A model generated the notes under the pieces. It worked only from the letters and a program-made list of their open reading frames with translations. It was not told where the DNA came from and made no database searches. DNA of 20,769 nucleotides, from positions 1 to 20,769 of the forward strand of contig CACYNZ010000017.1 of the NCBI GenBank assembly GCA_902775835.1. Direction: 5' to 3'. The DNA is from an uncultured Eubacteriales bacterium (GTDB taxonomy: Bacteria; Bacillota_A; Clostridia; Christensenellales; Aristaeellaceae). The first letter of the stretch is position 1. Every line of letters begins with the position of its first letter. The position numbers and the translations under genes were made by a program. This document shows, one piece after another, positions 14,650 through 20,769 of this stretch.

Positions 14650-14671
14650 GAACTTTTCCCATCACACAAAT

Positions 14672-14697
14672 GCCCCGGCCTGCAGTCAGACCGGGGC
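14672..14697. terminator. Probable terminator between the C11 protease and NlpC/P60 genes
   Basis: GCCCCGG (14672-14678) pairs with CCGGGGC (14691-14697) across a 12-nt loop. The following T-run is weak (TTCT), so efficiency is uncertain. It lies between convergent stop codons. Confidence 0.6.
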
Positions 14698-14717
14698 TTC
14701 TGCATTCATTCCGTTCC

Positions 14718-15578
14718 TCATGCGTCCGGGCGCAGACGCGGCCAGCGCATCCAGCGCACCTGCCTGTCGGCGGACGCGTCATAGGCCTGAAGACGGTAAT
14801 CCTCCAGAAGGAAGTAGGCTGTCATATCATTGTCGGGGTTTCTCTCCGTGTACGGCGCCGCCCCGCGGTCAGCCATCACCGATACGATCACGCCGCCGTC
14901 CGGCGGATACACGTACCAGTCGTACATATCCTCAATGAACGCCTCGTAGCGGATATAGTAATCGCTGCTCACCGTGCAGTGGATGATCAGCGGGGCGTCC
15001 AGCCAGGCCGTCAGTGCCTCCGAAACCTGATCTTCCTGATACCCGTACTGCCTCAGCGTTCCGATATACATGGCAATATGATAGGAACCTGGCTTATGCT
15101 CCACCGCCAGCAGATCACCGGGCTGGAGCAGGGCAGTGAGGGCAGCGCCCTGCGCGCTGTCCGTTCCCTCAATATCCATGCCTGCGCTTTCCGGTTCGGC
15201 CAGTGCCTGGCTTATGGACTTCAGTTGCCGGTATCCATGGGTGTACAGAAGCCACTGAATGAACCCGCTGCAGTCAAACCCGTACAGATAGGAACGCCCC
15301 TTGACGTAATATCCCGGGGACGGCTGCAGGCACTGCATGACGTCCAGAAGCTTCCGCTCGGACTTGCCGCCCCAGAAATACGGGCAGCCCAGATCAAACC
15401 GGGCCTGCACATCCCGGCCCGTGGTCATATTGTAATGCTCCAGGATCGGATTTCCCTTCTCCAGCATGGACAGGGCAGACTCCAGCATGGCCTGGGATGC
15501 GGACGTTTCCGCCGTTCCAGCCCCGGATACGCAGATACATATCCATACTGCCAGCATGATTCCCGCAAGATACCGCAT
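14718..15578 (-). CDS. Secreted NlpC/P60-like cysteine hydrolase
   Basis: A 286-residue exported protein with signal peptide MRYLAGIMLAVWICICVSGA (1-20). The NlpC/P60 catalytic core shows FDCSGF with C103, SYHIAMYIG with H167 and a third polar residue H200 (LIIHC). Such enzymes usually cut gamma-D-Glu-diamino acid bonds in peptidoglycan. The YFWGG motif (67-71) that normally lies a few residues before the Cys is separated from it by an insert of about 28 residues. No SH3 or other wall-binding domain is visible, so substrate delivery is unclear. The frame is open to 15848, but the start at 15578 gives the signal peptide and follows AAAAGGGGGAAGG. It is divergent from the Ig-like protein gene. 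Confidence 0.85.
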   Translation of the reverse strand: MRYLAGIMLAVWICICVSGAGTAETSASQAMLESALSMLEKGNPILEHYNMTTGRDVQARFDLGCPYFWGGKSERKLLDVMQCLQPSPGYYVKGRSYLYGFDCSGFIQWLLYTHGYRQLKSISQALAEPESAGMDIEGTDSAQGAALTALLQPGDLLAVEHKPGSYHIAMYIGTLRQYGYQEDQVSEALTAWLDAPLIIHCTVSSDYYIRYEAFIEDMYDWYVYPPDGGVIVSVMADRGAAPYTERNPDNDMTAYFLLEDYRLQAYDASADRQVRWMRWPRLRPDA

Positions 15579-15615
15579 GCCCTTCCCCCTTTTGTCTTTT
15601 TTCTCTCTGCCTCGT

Positions 15616-15644
15616 ATTATACGCCCGGACCCGGTCTGTGGGAA
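15616..15644 (-). promoter_or_regulatory. Promoter of the NlpC/P60 gene
   Basis: Read on the minus strand: TTCCCA (15644-15639), 17-bp spacer, consensus TATAAT (15621-15616). Predicted start near 15609. Confidence 0.7.
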
Positions 15645-15653
15645 CCCGGACGG

Positions 15654-15683
15654 TTGCGTCACCGGCCCCTTCTGTCTTACAAT
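15654..15683 (+). promoter_or_regulatory. Possible promoter of the Ig-like protein gene
   Basis: TTGCGT (15654-15659), 18-bp spacer, TACAAT (15678-15683). It is a weak match, but correctly placed about 54 bp before the start codon and back-to-back with the NlpC/P60 promoter. Confidence 0.45.
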
Positions 15684-15736
15684 GCATGAAAGATCCTGTT
15701 TTTCCATCACTGACTCCGGGAAGGAAGTATGCCAGT

Positions 15737-17200
15737 ATGCGCAAGCTCCTGTTCTCTCTCCTGGTTCTCGCCTCGGTCTGTCTTGTGCTCTGCGCCTCGG
15801 CCGACGCGCCCCGCGTATACCTTGACAGGACCTCCATTCAGGTCGCAAGGGGCGGCTATGGCTGGATCCGTTCCCAGCTTCAGTATCTGCCGGACAACGT
15901 GCATATCACAGGCATGCGCTGGGAAAGCTCCAATGAAAGCATTGTAAGCATCAACCAGGAGGCCAAGTATATCGCCCATGAAAAGGGCGAGGCGCAGCTC
16001 ATCCGACGCATCACCACCAGTGACGGCAGGGAATACATCGGCATCTGCCAGGTCCGGGTCGTCATTCCCGTGGAGAATATCCTGCCGGAAAATACTGAAA
16101 TGGTGGTGCTCGCCGGCAGCACCGTGCCGCTTCCGGAAATCCGGGTTCTGCCCGAGGAAGCGGATAACCGATCCTGTACCTGGACCAGCAGCCATCCGGA
16201 AACAGTTTCCATAGACCAGGGCATGCTGACAGCGCATGCCGCCGGAACCGTGACACTGACTGCCACCAGTGACGAGCGCATGGACGGACGCCGGATCCGC
16301 TCCTGCACGGTGCGTGTCCAGGTCATTCCCGCCGTGGAGTACGCGGTCTTTCAGGGATACGGCGGCCTTCTCCGCCTGGAGGCCGGGTTTTCGGAAACGC
16401 TCCGGCTCGCCGTACGCCCCGAAGGCATTCCCCTGAGCGCCCTGCATTTCACGTCCTCCGCTGAGGACATTGTCTCCGTCTCCGACACAGGCGTGGTCCG
16501 GGGACTGAACCCGGGCCAGGCTGTGATCCGTGTATGGACGGACCAGACGCGCAGCGGTGAGCGTCTGGAGGACGAGATCCAGGTGAATGTCTTTCGGAAG
16601 ATCGAGAAGATTTCGCTCTCTCCCCGCACCCTTGCCGCCTTCCGCGGCCAGACCGTTTCCCTTTCTCCCCTCATCCTGCCCGAAGGCGCGGACACGTCCA
16701 CACTTTCCCTGGAATGGACCAGCGGGAATCCATACGCGGCTGAGCTGAGCGCGCAGGACCTGAGCGCGTCCGTGCGCTGCTGTCAGGTAGGCCAGAGCAC
16801 CATTTCCGTGCGCGCCCTGGATGGCAGCGGCAAGGCCGCGTCCCTGCGCCTGTGCGTGGAACCGGAGGTTCCCGTCACGCTGCGTGAAGTGACTGAGACC
16901 CCCGGAACCATGACCGGGCTTTCCCTGCGCTTCAAGAGCCGGATGCGGGAGACCTGGATCCGGCAGATCCGCATGCGCTGCACGTTCATGGATGCGCAGG
17001 GAACCGCGCTTTCCACCATTGAAAACACATTTCCCTATGAAATCCGGCCCACGCGCTTTGTGACCTATCCCCTGTCCTTTGACTCAGTCCCGGATCATGC
17101 CGCGGCCCTGTCGCTTGAAATCACCGGCATTGTATACGACGGCGGTGTGTATGAGATGCCGGAAAACAGGCGGACTGCCGTGATCCATCCACTGAACTGA
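15737..17200 (+). CDS. Secreted bacterial Ig-like (Big_2-type) repeat protein
   Basis: A 487-residue exported protein. Signal peptide MRKLLFSLLVLASVCLVLCA is followed by an ASA cleavage site. About four Ig-like repeats of 85-95 residues follow. They are marked by a 'WESSNESIVSI', 'WTSSHPETVSI', 'FTSSAEDIVSVSDTG' or 'WTSGNPYAAEL' strand pair, and then a Gly-rich 'ITAxxxGxaxI' pattern (TAHAAGTVTLTATS; RGLNPGQAVIRVW). A distinct C-terminal domain of about 100 residues (from EVPVTLREV) has no recognised fold. There is no sortase motif or membrane anchor. Big_2 domains are generally extracellular adhesion or spacer modules; no enzyme domain is seen. The start is chosen for the signal peptide and for GGAAGGAAG 9 nt upstream. 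Confidence 0.83.
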   Translation: MRKLLFSLLVLASVCLVLCASADAPRVYLDRTSIQVARGGYGWIRSQLQYLPDNVHITGMRWESSNESIVSINQEAKYIAHEKGEAQLIRRITTSDGREYIGICQVRVVIPVENILPENTEMVVLAGSTVPLPEIRVLPEEADNRSCTWTSSHPETVSIDQGMLTAHAAGTVTLTATSDERMDGRRIRSCTVRVQVIPAVEYAVFQGYGGLLRLEAGFSETLRLAVRPEGIPLSALHFTSSAEDIVSVSDTGVVRGLNPGQAVIRVWTDQTRSGERLEDEIQVNVFRKIEKISLSPRTLAAFRGQTVSLSPLILPEGADTSTLSLEWTSGNPYAAELSAQDLSASVRCCQVGQSTISVRALDGSGKAASLRLCVEPEVPVTLREVTETPGTMTGLSLRFKSRMRETWIRQIRMRCTFMDAQGTALSTIENTFPYEIRPTRFVTYPLSFDSVPDHAAALSLEITGIVYDGGVYEMPENRRTAVIHPLN

Positions 17201-17232
17201 CAAATAGCGAAACCTTCATCCGCACCTGACAG

Positions 17233-17255
17233 GGCCGGCATCCGCCGGCCTTTTT
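17233..17255 (+). terminator. Intrinsic terminator of the Ig-like protein gene
   Basis: GGCCGGC (17233-17239), ATCC loop, GCCGGCC (17244-17250), then TTTTT. There is no T-run on the minus side, so it serves mainly the plus-strand gene. Confidence 0.9.
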
Positions 17256-17264
17256 CCATGGCGC

Positions 17265-18404
17265 TTACCTGTTCATCGCCGCCTGCCTCGCCTGCCACTC
17301 GGCCCCGGCCATTTCCATGATCTCATCCGCATGCGCGCTGAAAACCTTCCTGTACGCATCACACCAGGCATTGACATGCGCCGGCGGAGTACCAGTCCAG
17401 TCCCTGGGACATCCGCCGCGGCACAGCACCCAGTACCGGCAGGTCCGGCACGCACCCGGCTTGATCTGCGCGCGCTCCACAAAGTCGCGCATGGGCCGTT
17501 TTCCGGGAAGCCCCGCCAGCGAGCGCTCCCCGATCCTGCCCATGTACCACTGGTCCAGCGCATAGAAATCACAGGGGTACAGGCTGCCGTCCGCCTCCAC
17601 CACAAAGTAGCTTCCGCAGGCCCCGCAGGCGGCGCACGCGCTTGGCGGCTGGTTCATGGCCAGGTGCACCCAGTCCTCGAACATGCGCACGGACACATAC
17701 TCCCCGCGCTTCCAGTCCTGCCACCAGCACACAAAGGTGTCCGACAGAAACCGGCCGTAGTCCTCCGCCGTCAGCGACCAGGGCATGCTTCCCCGCTCTT
17801 CTTCCAGCGGGTCCAGGCATGGAATGAACTGAATATAGCGTGTTCCCAGCGTTTTCAGGGATTCATAGACCTCCCGGCCCATGCCCGCGGTTTCCCGGTG
17901 CACCACGCACAGGAGATTCACATCCACGCCGCGGCGGATCAGCATGCGCACATGCTCCGTGACCCGCGCATACGTGCCATTCCCCCCGGCGTCCGGGCGG
18001 TACCGGTCATGCAGCTGACCGGGGCCGTCCACGGAAACGCCGGTCAGCACATGCTCCCTTGCCAGAAACTCCGCCCATTCCGGCGTCAGCGCATATCCGT
18101 TGGTCTGCATGGCCAGATGCAGACGGATGCCGCGCCTGCGCAGGGGTTCACACGCCCGGACAAAGCTTTCATAGAACTCCAGCGGCTGCAGCGTGGGCTC
18201 ACCGCCCTGAAACGCAAACCCGGCATCCCCGCCGTCGTCCAGCACCCGGCCCGCGGCTTCCACAAGGCGCTGTACGGTTTCCCCGGTCATGCACACTTCC
18301 TCCCTCGGCCTGCGGTGCTGTTCCGCATCCGCATAAAAGCAGTACCTGCAGCGCATGTTGCACAGACTGGAGGCCGGCTTGATCAGGAAATTCACCTGCT
18401 TCAT
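17265..18404 (-). CDS. Anaerobic sulfatase-maturating enzyme (radical SAM, SPASM)
   Basis: A 379-residue radical-SAM oxidoreductase that converts the active-site Cys (or Ser) of a sulfatase to formylglycine without oxygen. The SAM cluster motif is C15, C19, C22 (CNMRCRYC). Further features are GGEPTL (68-72) and VDGPG (125-129). The SPASM region holds C257, C260, C263, C278, then C319, C322, C328, C332 and C348, for two auxiliary [4Fe-4S] clusters. D279 in YPCDFYALD corresponds to the proposed catalytic Asp of Clostridium anSME. Cys spacing and length fit that enzyme closely. The ATG overlaps the sulfatase TGA (ATGA), so the maturase is made together with its presumed substrate. Confidence 0.93.
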   Translation of the reverse strand: MKQVNFLIKPASSLCNMRCRYCFYADAEQHRRPREEVCMTGETVQRLVEAAGRVLDDGGDAGFAFQGGEPTLQPLEFYESFVRACEPLRRRGIRLHLAMQTNGYALTPEWAEFLAREHVLTGVSVDGPGQLHDRYRPDAGGNGTYARVTEHVRMLIRRGVDVNLLCVVHRETAGMGREVYESLKTLGTRYIQFIPCLDPLEEERGSMPWSLTAEDYGRFLSDTFVCWWQDWKRGEYVSVRMFEDWVHLAMNQPPSACAACGACGSYFVVEADGSLYPCDFYALDQWYMGRIGERSLAGLPGKRPMRDFVERAQIKPGACRTCRYWVLCRGGCPRDWTGTPPAHVNAWCDAYRKVFSAHADEIMEMAGAEWQARQAAMNR

Positions 18405-19732
18405 GCCTTCACCTCCCCGGGCTCAAGGATCCGGCAGGGCGGTTCATGCGCCTTCTGCATATGCGCAAGCAGCAGACTGCGCATCTGCGCGCGGACCTGC
18501 GCATACTCCGGGCTCCGGACAAGGTTCACGCGCTCCGCCGGATCCCTGGTGAGATCGTAGAGCTTGTCTTCCACATACACATCCGAAAACACGTCACTTT
18601 CCCGGAATACCGGTGCGGTCACCGAATACTTGTAATCAGCCGTGCGCACACAGCGTCCGGTCTCCGCCTCGCTGATCTGGGCGAACACGGATGCAGGCCA
18701 GTCCGGCTCCAGGCCCTGAACCAGCCGCGCCAGGGACCTGCCCTGGAACGCTTCCGGAATCTCCTGTCCGGCCAGATCCAGCACAGTGGCCGGCACGTCC
18801 ATGAGGCTCACCAGTTCCTTCACCCGGCCCCGGCCCATGAACGGACCGCCCCAGGCGATCAGAGGCACATGCAGGCAGCTGTCCTCGCAGCAGCGCTTGT
18901 ATTCACTGTTCCTAGTGCGGAAATGACTGCCGTGGTCCGAGGCATAGAGGAATACGGTATTCTCCTTCAGCCCGGTGCTTTCCAGCGTATCCATGAGCCT
19001 GCCCACGTTCGCATCCAGCAGATGACACTGACCCAGATAATCCGGATAATTGTCGCGCCAGTCACCGCCGGTGCCCGCCAGGTCCGGGGGCACTTCATAG
19101 TCCGCAAACCTTTTGCGGCTCCCGTCCGGGCCTTCATACCGCCCGTGATCATTCTGATGATGCGGGTCCAGCTGGGACACGAACAGGAAGAAGGGTTTTT
19201 CCCGGTTCCCCTGCGCGTACCTGTGCAGGTAATCCACCGCATAGGCATTGATGCAGTCAATACGGTGCCCCACAAAATCATGGCGCTGCATGCTACTGTC
19301 AAACACGTATCCGTTGTACCCGTGGGAAGTGAACTCCAGGGTATCGGACGCCATCCAGTACTGATATCCGCCGCGGCGCCTCTCCGGGACCGCGGAGGTG
19401 GTATAGTCATGCTCCGGATCACTGGCCAGGTGCCATTTCCCGATATAGGCGGTCTCATACCCGGCACGTCCAAGACGCCGTGCCAGGGTATCGGTATGCT
19501 CCGGAAGCGCCACACCATTGATATGACAGCCCGTCTCCGTTGCGTACATGCCGGACTGCAGGCAGGCCCTGGCAGGCCCGCACACAGGCTGGCACGTAAA
19601 GGCCTGCTCAAACAGCGTGCCTTCCCCGGCCAGTGCATCCAGGCAGGGCGTCACGGGCAGTTTCTGTCCATAGCAGCCCATAGTGTCCCATCTCTGCTGA
19701 TCCGAAAAATAGAAAACAATATTCAGGGCCAT
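18401..19732 (-). CDS. Cys-type sulfatase (alkaline phosphatase superfamily)
   Basis: A 443-residue sulfatase that hydrolyses sulfate esters. The formylglycine motif CGPAR begins at C51 and continues ACLQSGMYATETG. Metal-binding residues include D11 near the N-terminus (FYFSDQQRWDTMGCYG, with DQ rather than the common DD) and ASDHGSHF downstream. No signal peptide is present, so the enzyme appears cytoplasmic and would act on imported sulfated substrates. An alkyl, choline or aryl sulfate and a sulfated sugar are all possible. The start at 19732 is chosen over ATG 19738 and the longer frame to 19924, because GGGAGG lies 7 nt upstream of 19732 but only 1 nt from 19738. It is translationally coupled to the maturase. 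No clear promoter lies in the 58-bp gap between 19738 and the upstream terminator. Confidence 0.92.
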   Translation of the reverse strand: MALNIVFYFSDQQRWDTMGCYGQKLPVTPCLDALAGEGTLFEQAFTCQPVCGPARACLQSGMYATETGCHINGVALPEHTDTLARRLGRAGYETAYIGKWHLASDPEHDYTTSAVPERRRGGYQYWMASDTLEFTSHGYNGYVFDSSMQRHDFVGHRIDCINAYAVDYLHRYAQGNREKPFFLFVSQLDPHHQNDHGRYEGPDGSRKRFADYEVPPDLAGTGGDWRDNYPDYLGQCHLLDANVGRLMDTLESTGLKENTVFLYASDHGSHFRTRNSEYKRCCEDSCLHVPLIAWGGPFMGRGRVKELVSLMDVPATVLDLAGQEIPEAFQGRSLARLVQGLEPDWPASVFAQISEAETGRCVRTADYKYSVTAPVFRESDVFSDVYVEDKLYDLTRDPAERVNLVRSPEYAQVRAQMRSLLLAHMQKAHEPPCRILEPGEVKA

Positions 19733-19796
19733 GTTCATGCCTCCCGGAGTCGCTTTTCTCTGGATGTGTTCTTTCCCGGTCCGCCGCTTTCCTGCA

Positions 19797-19837
19797 GGCA
19801 CAGAAAAAAGCATGCATTGCATGCTTTCCTCTGTGCC
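19797..19837 (-). terminator. Intrinsic terminator of the aldo/keto reductase gene
   Basis: Outer stem GGCACAG/CTGTGCC (19797-19803 with 19831-19837) and inner stem AAAGCATGC/GCATGCTTT (19807-19815 with 19819-19827). Read on the minus strand the stem is followed by a run of six T, ending transcription of the gene at 19842. Confidence 0.85.
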
Positions 19838-19841
19838 CTTT

Positions 19842-20769
19842 TCAGGCCTCATATAATGCGGCGAACTCTTCCAGATACTGCCGGACAGCAATATGCTGGG
19901 GACAGATTTTTTCGCAGCGCCCACACTTCACGCACTCGCTTGCCTTGCCATGGTTCATGGAAAAGCGCTGATAGTACATATTCGTTTTCGCGCCGGTCAC
20001 GGCATGCAGGTTCAGAAGCCCGAAGTACTCGGGAATACTGATGTTCTTCGGGCACTCCTCCATGCAGTAGCGGCAGGACGTGCAGGGAACGCGGATGGTG
20101 CTGTTGAGAATCCCGGTGATCGTTTCCACCAGCTGCTTTTCCGCGTCGGTGAGCGGTTCAAAGTTCTGCATGTACCGGGTGTTGTCATCCAGCTGTTCAA
20201 GGCTGCTCATGCCGCTGAGCACCACGGACACGTGCTCCAGGGAAGCGGCGTACCGGATGGCCAGGGACGCGGGCGACGGGCGCTCCGCCTCCGGACGGTC
20301 AGCATAGAATGCCTGGAACGCCTGCATGGCCGCCTCCGGGAGCCTTGCCAGCGTGCCGCCCTTGACGGGTTCCATGACCACGACCTTTTTCCCGTGCCGC
20401 ACAGCGGTCTCATAGCACAGGCCGGACTGGGCCACGGCACTGTTCCAGTCCAGGTAATTGATCTGCAGCTGCACGAAGTCGACTTCCGGATGATCCGTCA
20501 GAATCCGGTCCAGGGTCTGCGCATCGTCATGGAAGGAAAAGCCGAACTGCCGGATCCGTCCCTGTTCCTTCATGCGGCTGAGGAAGTCGAAGGCACCGAA
20601 CTTTTCCGTGTTCACGTACCGGTCCCGGCCCAGATTGTGCAGAAGATACCGGTCAAAGTAATCCACACCGCAGCGCTCAAGCTGTTCCTCAAAGAAGCGC
20701 GGATAATCCGCCGCTTCCCTGACCCGGAGAATCGGGAGCTTGTCCGCCAGCAGGAAGGACTCCCGGGGA
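19842..20769 (-). CDS. Aldo/keto reductase with C-terminal ferredoxin domain, N-terminus cut by window edge
   Basis: The frame is open to the window edge, so the 5' part of the gene is missing; the internal GTG at 20666 is not the real start. In-frame residues upstream read RESFLLADKLP, the conserved strand that carries the catalytic Lys of aldo/keto reductases. Then follow DYFDRYLLHNLG, GFSFHDD, VDFVQLQINYLDW and VVVMEPVKGG, all typical AKR barrel segments. The C-terminus adds two Cys motifs, CTSCRYCMEECPKNISIP and CVKCGRCEKICPQHIAV, for two [4Fe-4S] clusters. This ferredoxin-fused AKR type is common in anaerobes and is presumed to draw electrons from ferredoxin as well as NAD(P)H. Substrate is unknown. 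Its own terminator separates it from the sulfatase operon. Confidence 0.9.
   Translation of the reverse strand, partial: PRESFLLADKLPILRVREAADYPRFFEEQLERCGVDYFDRYLLHNLGRDRYVNTEKFGAFDFLSRMKEQGRIRQFGFSFHDDAQTLDRILTDHPEVDFVQLQINYLDWNSAVAQSGLCYETAVRHGKKVVVMEPVKGGTLARLPEAAMQAFQAFYADRPEAERPSPASLAIRYAASLEHVSVVLSGMSSLEQLDDNTRYMQNFEPLTDAEKQLVETITGILNSTIRVPCTSCRYCMEECPKNISIPEYFGLLNLHAVTGAKTNMYYQRFSMNHGKASECVKCGRCEKICPQHIAVRQYLEEFAALYEA

Noticed and set aside
18446..20041. Plus-strand open frame of 531 codons opposite the sulfatase and reductase genes
   Set aside because: It spans two real minus-strand genes and the terminator between them, and encodes low-complexity His/Arg/Pro-rich sequence without a family match.
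20664..20666. GTG at 20666 as start of the aldo/keto reductase
   Set aside because: The frame continues upstream to the window edge with conserved reductase sequence, so this is an internal Val codon.

Overview
The window is GC-rich (roughly 60% by eye), densely coded bacterial DNA. It suggests an anaerobic Firmicute of the class Clostridia, probably an uncultured gut or rumen lineage. The evidence is an Etf-coupled lactate dehydrogenase operon with ferredoxin-type clusters, an oxygen-sensitive (radical-SAM) sulfatase maturase, a ferredoxin-containing aldo/keto reductase, a clostripain-type protease, AGGAGG-like ribosome binding sites, sigma-A-type promoters and many intrinsic terminators. 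The genus cannot be fixed from this sequence. No tRNA, rRNA, CRISPR array, transposase or phage gene was seen.

Layout. Positions 1-3653 (minus strand) hold a tightly overlapped operon: Nudix hydrolase, etfB, etfA with an N-terminal two-cluster ferredoxin domain, and lctD, which runs off the left edge. This matches the electron-bifurcating lactate dehydrogenase/Etf complex of acetogens. Positions 3820-4485 (plus) hold a HAD phosphatase. Positions 4486-5037 contain no protein gene. They hold two tandem copies, 258 bp apart, of a complete small-RNA transcription unit: operator, -10 box, about 99 nt of structured RNA and an intrinsic terminator. The strong promoter of a histone-like HU gene (5038-5319) follows.

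Positions 5407-9537 hold housekeeping genes in alternating orientation: guanine deaminase (minus), M18 aminopeptidase (plus) and an RhlE-like DEAD-box helicase (minus). Long bidirectional terminators separate the convergent pairs. guaD and the aminopeptidase fire from back-to-back promoters that share one -35 box. Positions 9790-17200 form an exported-protein block: a 1619-residue clostripain-like (C11) protease with a duplicated beta-rich tail, an NlpC/P60 hydrolase and a bacterial Ig-like repeat protein. Positions 17265-19732 (minus) hold a Cys-type sulfatase translationally coupled to its anaerobic maturase. From 19842 to the right edge is a ferredoxin-containing aldo/keto reductase.

The most noteworthy observation is the tandem small-RNA locus. 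In each copy three heptamers ending in TCAC recur every 11 bp and end exactly 10 bp before a TATACT box with no recognisable -35. This is the geometry of a PhoB/OmpR-family response-regulator promoter. Between the copies the heptamers are conserved and the spacers are not. The RNA carries two small hairpins, an unpaired UCCUUCC (anti-Shine-Dalgarno-like) stretch and a terminator. It is best read as a regulated pair of sibling sRNAs; their identity and targets are unknown.
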